Shown here piece by piece: positions 26,513 through 34,606 of a DNA stretch of 64,000 bases; position 1 is the first letter of the stretch; every line of letters starts with the position of its first letter. The stretch is taken from assembly GCA_012269555.1 (NCBI GenBank), contig JAAXKA010000088.1:40851-104850 (forward strand), written 5' to 3'. The translations under genes and the position numbers were made by a program. The notes beneath the pieces are model-generated. The model did not search any database and was not told the DNA's origin. It saw only the letters and a program-made list of their open reading frames with translations. The DNA is from Alphaproteobacteria bacterium. Lineage in GTDB: Bacteria; Pseudomonadota; Alphaproteobacteria; Puniceispirillales; Puniceispirillaceae.

Positions 26513-28138
26513 TCAATGAATTGAAGATAGTTTATTCCTATCCTCTGGAATGTCGATGTCTTCTGCTATCTGCATTTTTTCCCAACTAACACCATTAATT
26601 GCTGACAAATATGCTGAAAGAATTTGTCTGCCTCCCTGGTCACCCGATATATTCTGTAATTCATCAAAAAACGCTTTTCCCCAAATCACTGGGTTTGAAC
26701 GCTCTCCATTTATAAGTGGTAGTGTTATTCGAGTTTCTGGCTTTGGCAATAAATTATGTGACTCTATGAGCCGGTCAATTAATTCAGCTGTGACAAATGG
26801 CATATCTGCTAAGCCAATTAAAGCCGAGTCATACTGTTCAGGCAGATTTTCAATAGCAGCCGTAACTGAGCTTGCTTGACCTGTCTTATAGCTTGGATTA
26901 TGGATAAATTTAACATTGAGTCCTGTAAGTTCTCGCCTTACCAGTTTTTCTTGGAATCCTGTAACGACAAATAAATTATTAATTTTTGAATTAAGAAAAG
27001 TTTTTACAATCCAACTTATCATTGTCATGCCATTATTTAATGGAAGAAGCAGTTTATTCTCGACACCCATCCGAGTTGAGCTGCCTGCTGCGAGAATAAT
27101 GCCTGCAATCTTGTTTTCTGTAGAACTATTTTTATGAATTAACTTTCTCGGCAAAGGTCGAGACGCTATATCTGCAAGTAGGCCCCCAACGGCCATACCA
27201 GATAATTCCGATTTATCTAACTTAACCCCAGCAAGTGTTTTTTGAAGTAACCAATCAAGTCCATTTAATTTTGAAGACCGAGCACAGCCAGGCATTCCAA
27301 GTACAATCATACCATCCCATTCTCCAACCATAGAGAGATTACCTGGATCAACAGGAAGACCGATATGAATTATCTCACCCCCAACCAATCTAAGGGCTTC
27401 CGGCAGAACATCCAACCTATCTGCTATGGCCGATGCTCCACATAGCAAGAATGCTTGAGCGCCCTGCTCTCTTGCCCTAATCATAGCCTTGCTAACATCC
27501 ATAGAAGTGTGATCGACAATCTGACAATCTACAAGAGAACATTCTAATTGTGCCAATCTCGCCCTGGTAACATTTTCAGTTGCAATTAATATCGATGACT
27601 TCGTGTCTTCAAACTTTGTTTGTATAAGGCTAAAATTAAGGGAAATAAGATTTTGACATGACAAAAGAACACCACTGGCAATAAGTTTTAATGCCTCATC
27701 GATGGAGTTTTGTGACACAGCATATGGTATAATCTTCAATGTGGCTACCATCTGACCTTTTACAAGTAGTTGGTCAGGAAGAACCGTGGCAAACGTAATT
27801 GCTTCGTCAATTTCATTAAGACGTTTTATTTTTTCAACATCTAATCTTGCAATACTTAATTTCTCTGCGATAAAATTTACTCTCCCAGTTGCTGGAACGG
27901 ATAGCTGGAAACCTGTTTTTTTAAATGCGTTTGAAAGTAATTTCGCAGCCAAATTTTCATCAACATCTCCTTCTTCAAGACTCGCAACTAATAAAGAAGT
28001 AATTCCCACTGAACGAAGTTTTTGAATATGAGCTTTTGATAAGCTTGTACCCTTAGGTAATTTTCCATCAGGTAATTTTACAGAATGTACCAACAAATCC
28101 CCTATACATTTGCTAATAGGTTTTTCGCCAAACTTCAT
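26513..28138 (-). CDS. fusion of molybdopterin-binding (MoaB/MogA-like) domain and MobA/MocA-like nucleotidyltransferase
   Basis: The 541-residue protein has two parts. Residues about 1-330 resemble a MoeA/MogA-type molybdopterin-binding region. Residues about 345-541 are a MobA-like NTP transferase with GIILAAGSSTRMG, NKLLLPL, GLADMPFVT and GDQGGRQIL. The family attaches CMP or GMP to molybdopterin; MocA-like members serve xanthine dehydrogenase/CO dehydrogenase-type enzymes, one of which (the CoxL-like gene) lies 4 kb away. This fills the mobA gap left by the moa operon. Confidence 0.87.
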   Translation of the reverse strand: MKFGEKPISKCIGDLLVHSVKLPDGKLPKGTSLSKAHIQKLRSVGITSLLVASLEEGDVDENLAAKLLSNAFKKTGFQLSVPATGRVNFIAEKLSIARLDVEKIKRLNEIDEAITFATVLPDQLLVKGQMVATLKIIPYAVSQNSIDEALKLIASGVLLSCQNLISLNFSLIQTKFEDTKSSILIATENVTRARLAQLECSLVDCQIVDHTSMDVSKAMIRAREQGAQAFLLCGASAIADRLDVLPEALRLVGGEIIHIGLPVDPGNLSMVGEWDGMIVLGMPGCARSSKLNGLDWLLQKTLAGVKLDKSELSGMAVGGLLADIASRPLPRKLIHKNSSTENKIAGIILAAGSSTRMGVENKLLLPLNNGMTMISWIVKTFLNSKINNLFVVTGFQEKLVRRELTGLNVKFIHNPSYKTGQASSVTAAIENLPEQYDSALIGLADMPFVTAELIDRLIESHNLLPKPETRITLPLINGERSNPVIWGKAFFDELQNISGDQGGRQILSAYLSAINGVSWEKMQIAEDIDIPEDRNKLSSIH

Positions 28139-28348
28139 CTAATCTTCCTATCCTTCTCAAGGGAATGCTGCTAGCTTTATGGGCAAGCAAAAGTCCATCG
28201 CTCTGATTCCTTATTTGACACATTCTTCGAGTTACTGTCTAGATGAAAGCACATCTATATAAATACATAAGAATTTGAGCTTTAACAAAATATGCATGCA
28301 AAAATTTAATGTTAACATAGTAAGCATTGAGTATTAGGGTAACTTTTT

Positions 28349-29398
28349 ATGAAATATGTAATATCACCACAGAGCCTTTTTTTATTTATCAAATCAGCAT
28401 TATTAGCGACAGGTTTTACAAAAAAAAATGCTGAAATAACAGCAGACTTGATGGTACAAGCAGATATATCAGGTCAAGATGGTCACGGTATTTTCAGACT
28501 TCCTCAATATATTAAAAGACTACAGGAAGGCGGAATGAATCCAAAACCAAAATTTAAGATATTATCTCAAAGAACTGCAACTGCTCTAATTGACGGTGAT
28601 AACGGAATTGGCCATCTGGTGATGCGTCATGCGGCTGACATTGCTATTAAGAAGGCACGGCGAACCGGAGTATCTTGGGTTGGCGCAAGAATGTCAAATC
28701 ATGCTGGTCCAGCGGCATTGTATACTAAATACGTTCTTGATAATGGCCTGATTGGAATTTATGTAGCAGTTGGAAGCGCAAATCATATGCCACCATGGGG
28801 TGGAACTGATCTGTTATTAAGCACGAATCCTATATCTATCGCTATTCCATCTGGTGTAAATCCTCCAATCATTCTTGATATGGCAACCACAGTTGCTGCG
28901 TATGGAAAAGTTAAAACATTGCTTCAATCAGGCGAAAAGATGCCAGAGGGATGGATGATTGACAAACAAGGAAACCCTTTAACCGATCCTTCAAAATCGA
29001 AGGACGGTTTTTTACTTCCTATAGGAGGCCCCAAGGGATATGGGTTGTCCCTAATTTTTGGCATTTTAGCGGGCACTTTAAATAATGCAGCTTTTGGCAA
29101 AGACGTTATTGATTTTAACTCTGATCACAAAACTATTACTAATACAGGTCACTTTATAATTGCATTGGATATAGAGGCATTTATGGACCTTGAACAATTT
29201 AAATCACAGATAGACAATGTATGGAAAGAAATGAAATCCTCTGAAAAGTTGCCAGGCATATCTGAAATCCGGCTTCCTGGGGAGAATTTAGCCAAAACAA
29301 TTAAAAAGAGAACGTCTTTAGGAATTGAAATACCAGCACCATTATTTTCCAAGCTCAAACAAATTGCAGATGAATTATCCATTCCTGAGTTAACCTAA
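28349..29398 (+). CDS. Ldh2 family malate/L-lactate (ureidoglycolate-type) dehydrogenase
   Basis: This 349-residue NAD(P)-dependent enzyme has SGQDGHGIFRLPQYIKRL with the catalytic histidine near residue 48, WVGARMSNHAGPAALY, LSTNPISIAIP, MATTVAAYGKVK and GGPKGYGLSLIFGILAG. The family reduces or oxidises 2-hydroxy acids; it is unrelated to classical malate dehydrogenase. Substrate is not clear. A hairpin shared with the convergent amidase gene closes the region. Confidence 0.88.
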   Translation: MKYVISPQSLFLFIKSALLATGFTKKNAEITADLMVQADISGQDGHGIFRLPQYIKRLQEGGMNPKPKFKILSQRTATALIDGDNGIGHLVMRHAADIAIKKARRTGVSWVGARMSNHAGPAALYTKYVLDNGLIGIYVAVGSANHMPPWGGTDLLLSTNPISIAIPSGVNPPIILDMATTVAAYGKVKTLLQSGEKMPEGWMIDKQGNPLTDPSKSKDGFLLPIGGPKGYGLSLIFGILAGTLNNAAFGKDVIDFNSDHKTITNTGHFIIALDIEAFMDLEQFKSQIDNVWKEMKSSEKLPGISEIRLPGENLAKTIKKRTSLGIEIPAPLFSKLKQIADELSIPELT

Positions 29399-29405
29399 AA
29401 ACCAA

Positions 29406-29436
29406 ATAAATAGCTGATTTTGAACGAGCTATTTAT
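29406..29436 (-). terminator. hairpin terminator for the amidase gene
   Basis: ATAAATAGCT (29406-29415) and AGCTATTTAT (29427-29436) form a 10-bp stem with an 11-base loop. On the minus strand it is followed by TTGGTTTTT, which makes it a plausible terminator for the amidase, whose stop codon lies in the stem. On the plus strand no T tract follows. Confidence 0.55.
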
Positions 29437-30778
29437 CTGATAAATGACTATTACCGTGATTTTCCTTTTTTATGAAATTTAGTAGCCAATTTGCTGTATA
29501 TATTAATTTTTCGTCAGCTGTGTAATTCCCGACGAGCTGTATGCCTAGTGGCAGTTCATTCTCTCCTAATAAAAGAGGCAGATTAATACAGGGAAGACCT
29601 GTTAATGACCAAATTGTGCAACAAACAGGATTACCTGTTGTACTTTCTGATAGTAACGGGGCCTTTCCCAACGCGGATGGGGTAACAATAACATCAAATC
29701 TTGAAAATAAATTTTCAAAAAACTTACTCGCTTCATTTCTTACCATGACTGCTTTTCTAAATTCATCATTCTGAATGATTGATGCACGCTCTAACGCTTC
29801 TAAAATTGGGGCGCTTAAATCATTACTGTTTGACTTTAAATAGTGACCCAAATTTTGAAAAATTTGAAATTCATGAATAATTTTATGTGCATCCAAGAAC
29901 GTGCTCGTGAAAGGTCTTGCATCAATTTTTTGAACACGGTTTCCTAAAGATGATACTAATTTATCAAAACCGGCTTTCATATCGGCGTCTAAATTATCCA
30001 TGTAATCAAAGGATACTAAACCAAATATTGGATCAGCTCTCTTTTTTAAGTTTAATCCATTTTGAAAAATGGGCCGAGAGCTAGAAAAACTCTGAGGGTC
30101 ACGGTTATCATATTGTGCAAGCACATCGCATATTAGAGTTAAATCCTCTATGTGATTTGCAAAAACACCAATCTGGTCCAGCAAATCTGATGTTTCTAAT
30201 ACACCCACACGTGGTATTATGCCAGCACTTGGTTTTAGCCCAAAAACACCACAAAAAGAGGCAGGTCTTATAACTGAGCCATTTGTTTGACTGCCAACAG
30301 TAATGGGAACGTGACCTGCTGCGACAGCTGCGGCAGAACCAGCGGAGGACCCACCTGGACTATAATCAAGATTATGAGGGTTCTTTGTTTTGGATGGATT
30401 CATAAATGCAAATTCAGTCGTGACTGTTTTACCAATTATTACGGCGCCCTCAGCTTCTAATAATTGAATAATTCGAGCTGAGTTATCAGGAATACTCCCC
30501 AAAAGAATTGGTGAACCACATGTTGTTGGGATACCAGCAATGTCTATAATATCTTTGATTCCAATGGGAATACCATGCAATCTGCCAATAGTTTTGCCTT
30601 CAGATTGAAGTTTATCTAAGTTTTTAGCCCTCTCTATTGCAAAATCTCTATTCACATGAGCCCATGCCATTAATTCGTTATCTGTTGAATAAATTGAATT
30701 TAAGCAAGCATGGGTAACTTCTAATGCTGTTAACTGTCCTAGACGTATTTTTGATAATATTTCTGATGCAGAAAACAT
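29429..30778 (-). CDS. amidase (amidase signature family)
   Basis: The 449-residue hydrolase has the Ser-cisSer-Lys triad: Lys75 (GIPIGIKD), the GGSSAGSAAAVAAG serine region at 142-155, and the nucleophile Ser168 in GSQTNGSVIRPASFCG. It hydrolyses amides to acid and ammonia; GatA is unlikely since gatB/C are absent. Length and domain order are normal. It is transcribed alone. Confidence 0.88.
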   Translation of the reverse strand: MFSASEILSKIRLGQLTALEVTHACLNSIYSTDNELMAWAHVNRDFAIERAKNLDKLQSEGKTIGRLHGIPIGIKDIIDIAGIPTTCGSPILLGSIPDNSARIIQLLEAEGAVIIGKTVTTEFAFMNPSKTKNPHNLDYSPGGSSAGSAAAVAAGHVPITVGSQTNGSVIRPASFCGVFGLKPSAGIIPRVGVLETSDLLDQIGVFANHIEDLTLICDVLAQYDNRDPQSFSSSRPIFQNGLNLKKRADPIFGLVSFDYMDNLDADMKAGFDKLVSSLGNRVQKIDARPFTSTFLDAHKIIHEFQIFQNLGHYLKSNSNDLSAPILEALERASIIQNDEFRKAVMVRNEASKFFENLFSRFDVIVTPSALGKAPLLSESTTGNPVCCTIWSLTGLPCINLPLLLGENELPLGIQLVGNYTADEKLIYTANWLLNFIKKENHGNSHLSDK

Positions 30779-30914
30779 TTAATTTTTTGTCTTTCTCATT
30801 CAACCAGACATTCGTTAAAATGTGGAAAGGACCTGTTCTAGCTTGCAGGCTCCATTAAATAAAATCATAGTAAAAAGAAATATACAAATAGGTAAATATT
30901 CTTAAAGTCAATTA

Positions 30915-32183
30915 ATGTCATCAAAATCTTCTAAAATCAAAAAAAATAAACATCCTACTATAGCCAAAAACCCATTACCCGAAATTAATCCTTTAAATAT
31001 GTTCTGGGTGTTTTTTAAATTAGGATTGACTTGCTTTGGTGGTCCAACTGCCCATATTGGATTTTTCTTTAATATGTTTGTTGAACAAAAAAAATGGTTA
31101 ACGGCCAAGGAATATGCTGAAATCGTAAGCTTATGTCAGTTTTTACCAGGGCCAACTTCAAGTCAAGTCGGCATGTCAATTGGTCTCAAATGCGGTGGTA
31201 TTTCCCAAGCTTTTGCTGCCTGGCTCGGTTTTACATTACCCTCCATGATGATTATGATTGCTGCCGGTTATGGCATTCTGATATTTGACGAGACAAGTAT
31301 TTCCAGCGTTTTACATATGCTAAAATTATTTGCTGCCGCTATTGTTTTACAGGCAGTTATATCAATGGCAAAATCACTTACGCCTGATTGGACAAGAAGA
31401 ATTTTATCCTTATTTGCTACATTTATTTTAGTGATTAGTCCTTCGGCTTTCATGCAATTGTTCATTTTAGGCGCCGGTGTAATAGCTGGCATAGTTATAA
31501 ATCATTACAATGTTGCTAATATTGAGACAACAGAAAAGCGCGAGGAAAATTATACCTCTATCCCTTTTTTAAAAATAATTGGTCTATTTTCTGGAGCTTT
31601 ATTCTTAATTATATTACTTGGTCTGCCAGTTTTGGGGTTCATTCATAATTCTTTAATTATAGAGATAGTAACTATATTTTTCCAGTCTGGCGCATTAGTC
31701 TTTGGCGGTGGCCATGTAGTTCTGCCGTTACTTCAATCTCAACTGGTTCCAAACGGTCTCATGAGCCATGCTGACTTTATGGCAGGATACGGAATTGTTC
31801 AAGCTATTCCAGGACCACTTTTTACCTTTGCTGCCTATTTAGGTGTTCTTCTGCCAACAGGTTGGCCAGAATGGATGTCTGGCATATTTTGCCTTATAAT
31901 CATTTTTCTACCAGCAATTCTTCTTGTTCTTGCAGTTATTCCCATCTGGGAAAATATAAGAGGTAATCAGTATATACAATCCAGTTTATATGGAGTAAAC
32001 GCAGTTGTTGTTGGACTATTACTTGCTGCTCTTATAAACCCTATTCTTATTTTGAGTATTAAAAGCTGGATTGATATAGCTATTGTACTAATACTTTACA
32101 TGCTGTTATTATTTGGCAAGATTCCAATCTGGTTAATGATTCTAGCTGTTTGCCTTTCTGGACATCTATGGTCCTTTATTTGA
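30915..32183 (+). CDS. chrA: chromate transporter family protein (ChrA)
   Basis: This 422-residue membrane protein carries two homologous CHR domains: FFKLGLTCFGGPTAHIGFF with QFLPGPTSSQVG in the first, and FFQSGALVFGGGHVVLPLL with IVQAIPGPLFTFAAYLG in the second. About ten hydrophobic spans are visible. The family exports chromate or related oxyanions. Substrate cannot be assigned; it sits just upstream of the CoxL-like gene. Confidence 0.9.
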   Translation: MSSKSSKIKKNKHPTIAKNPLPEINPLNMFWVFFKLGLTCFGGPTAHIGFFFNMFVEQKKWLTAKEYAEIVSLCQFLPGPTSSQVGMSIGLKCGGISQAFAAWLGFTLPSMMIMIAAGYGILIFDETSISSVLHMLKLFAAAIVLQAVISMAKSLTPDWTRRILSLFATFILVISPSAFMQLFILGAGVIAGIVINHYNVANIETTEKREENYTSIPFLKIIGLFSGALFLIILLGLPVLGFIHNSLIIEIVTIFFQSGALVFGGGHVVLPLLQSQLVPNGLMSHADFMAGYGIVQAIPGPLFTFAAYLGVLLPTGWPEWMSGIFCLIIIFLPAILLVLAVIPIWENIRGNQYIQSSLYGVNAVVVGLLLAALINPILILSIKSWIDIAIVLILYMLLLFGKIPIWLMILAVCLSGHLWSFI

Positions 32184-32312
32184 TATTTTTATATTCAAAA
32201 CAATTATTGCCTATAAAAAATTCTCAATTTTTAAAATGCAAAATTCTGACTAGTAGGCAAAAGTAAAACAATGCTATGTAAAGAATACTTATTTTAAATT
32301 ATTTTCAAAAAG

Positions 32313-34589
32313 ATGTTAACTATGGCACGTCTCGAAGATTATCGGCTGATTACTGGCAAGGGCAAATTTACTGCAAATATAAAACCATCAAAGGCATTGG
32401 TTGTTAAGTTTTTACGCACTCCAATTGCACGTGGGAATATACTTTCCATAGATATTAGTACCGCTAAAACACTACCTGGGGTGGTTTGTATTTTCACAGC
32501 GGAGGATATGGCATCTGATGGCATCACACATATGTTGGATACATCAAACCCAGCGCGTGATGATGGTGGCACTATCGTGAAACCACTCAGGCCTATCTTA
32601 AATAGTTATGAAATCAAACATCTTGGCGAACCTGTTGCAATGGTCATAGCAGAGACAACTGAGCAGGCAGACGACGCTATTGAGGCAATTAATTTTAATT
32701 ACAATGATAGTGATAGTGCCTTTTTGAGCGGCAAAGATATTGATAGCCAACCTGTTTGGCCAGAAGCACATGACAATTGTGCCTCTTATCATCATGTTGG
32801 CGATTTTAGCGAAGTGGAAAAAGCTGAGAAAATCTCTGCCTATCTAATCACAGTGCCAATTCATATTTCAAGAATTACAGCAGTTGCCATGGAGCCTCGC
32901 ATAGCTTTGTGCGAGACTACTAAAAAGGGCAAGTCAATTTTTACTACTAGCACTCAAAATCCGTTCGCATTGCGCGCAGAAATAATGCAGACTTTCTCTC
33001 TTGAAACTACTGACATTCAAGTAATCGCTCCAGACGTTGGTGGCTCCTTTGGAATGAAAGGTACCCTTTACCGCGAGGATGCAGCGATCATTTGGGCAAG
33101 CCGTAAACTTAAACGAACCCTTTGTTGGTCTGCTAGTCGTAGCGAGGCATTTATTAGCGACGAGCATGCGCGAGCAATGCATGGACAAGCACGCCTTGGA
33201 TTAGATAGTAAAGGAAAATTCACCAGTTTTTCAGTATCGCTTGATATAGATATTGGCGCGTATATATCGAAACGTTCCTTTAGTATGCTAAATAATTTGG
33301 GTGGTATCGCGGGACAATACGTAATACCTTGCATAGCAGCAGAGCTTCGTTTTAGCTACTCCAATACAATGCCAATTTCTCCATATAGAGGTGCCGGAAG
33401 ACCAGAGGCAACCTTTATGATAGAAAGCGCAATAGACCAAGCCGCCAGAGTTATAGGAATAGATAGAGCAGAATTGCGTGCTAGAAATTTTATCAAACCA
33501 AATATGATGCCCTACCAAACTAGTTTAATGTTTAATTATGATAGTGGAGATTTTCCAACAATCCTAGAGGAGGCATTATTACTTTCAGATTATCATAATT
33601 TTGATAAAAGGCGCATTGAGTCACAAAAGAGAGGCAGAATTAGGGGTATTGGGATAGCAACCCACATTGAAGTTGCAGGCGGGCCATTTGGGATGAAGAT
33701 AAAGGAATTAGCAAGGCTAAGGGTATCCAAACACGGCATTATTACAATTGCACCTGGAAGCATGTCTGTTGGTCAGGGCCTTGAGACAAGCTTTCCTGCT
33801 ATTGTCGCAGATGTACTAAACATTAATGCCGATAAGATACATTATGTTCAAGGTGATACAGATTATCTACCAAGCGGTCGGGGAAGTGGTGGTTCATCTG
33901 CAACTATTACTGGTGGTTCGGCTGCTATTAATGCTTCTGAAAAGTTGATTAAAGCGGGTAATGAAATCGCTGCCGATGTTCTGAAATGTGATATCTCAAA
34001 TATTCATTATGAAAAAGGAAATTTCTACAATCAGAATAATCCGAATAGCTCTCTTGATTGGTCTGAAATCGCGCAATATAGCAATCAACCCGATGGCATT
34101 GATATTTTAGGAGAATTTACTCCTTCTGCGCCGACTTATCCTAATGGATGTCATATTTGTGAAGTAGAAATTGATAGGTCAACTGGAAAATGTTTTTTGC
34201 AGGATTATGTTGCGGTAGAAGATGTTGGAACAGCTTTATTTCCAATTTTGATTGAAGGCCAAATTCTAGGTGGTATCGTGCAAGGCATTAGCCAGGCGTT
34301 AGGGGAATCCCTTATTTATGATGAAACTGGGCAACTATCAACGGGTTCATTTATGGACTATCAAATGCCAATAGCCTCCGATTTTCCAAAGTTTAGGATT
34401 AAAACCTACCCCGTCAAAACCAAGATAAATCCCCTTGGTGCCAAAGGTGTTGGTGAATCTGGAACCGTTGGAGCACTTGCTGCAACATTAAGTGCTATTC
34501 AAGATGCACTGAAGTCCGCGGGAAGTGACGCTGTGGAGATGCCAGCAACTCCCAATAGAATTTGGAAAAAATTAAATAACGGTAAATAA
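32313..34589 (+). CDS. xanthine dehydrogenase/CoxL-like molybdopterin-binding subunit (form II type)
   Basis: The 758-residue protein begins with the alpha/beta hammerhead (YRLITGKGKFTANI) and contains APDVGGSFGMKG, SPYRGAGRPEATFMIE, GSGGSSATITGGSAA, and GAKGVGESGTVGA with the catalytic glutamate. The active-site loop reads YRGAGR, not the AYxCSFR of true CO dehydrogenases, so it is a form II enzyme for an unknown aldehyde or heterocycle. The usual FAD and 2Fe-2S subunits are not next to it. It would need the molybdopterin cytosine or guanine form of the cofactor. Confidence 0.9.
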   Translation: MLTMARLEDYRLITGKGKFTANIKPSKALVVKFLRTPIARGNILSIDISTAKTLPGVVCIFTAEDMASDGITHMLDTSNPARDDGGTIVKPLRPILNSYEIKHLGEPVAMVIAETTEQADDAIEAINFNYNDSDSAFLSGKDIDSQPVWPEAHDNCASYHHVGDFSEVEKAEKISAYLITVPIHISRITAVAMEPRIALCETTKKGKSIFTTSTQNPFALRAEIMQTFSLETTDIQVIAPDVGGSFGMKGTLYREDAAIIWASRKLKRTLCWSASRSEAFISDEHARAMHGQARLGLDSKGKFTSFSVSLDIDIGAYISKRSFSMLNNLGGIAGQYVIPCIAAELRFSYSNTMPISPYRGAGRPEATFMIESAIDQAARVIGIDRAELRARNFIKPNMMPYQTSLMFNYDSGDFPTILEEALLLSDYHNFDKRRIESQKRGRIRGIGIATHIEVAGGPFGMKIKELARLRVSKHGIITIAPGSMSVGQGLETSFPAIVADVLNINADKIHYVQGDTDYLPSGRGSGGSSATITGGSAAINASEKLIKAGNEIAADVLKCDISNIHYEKGNFYNQNNPNSSLDWSEIAQYSNQPDGIDILGEFTPSAPTYPNGCHICEVEIDRSTGKCFLQDYVAVEDVGTALFPILIEGQILGGIVQGISQALGESLIYDETGQLSTGSFMDYQMPIASDFPKFRIKTYPVKTKINPLGAKGVGESGTVGALAATLSAIQDALKSAGSDAVEMPATPNRIWKKLNNGK

Positions 34590-34606
34590 TCTGTTCTTTT
34601 TTTAAA

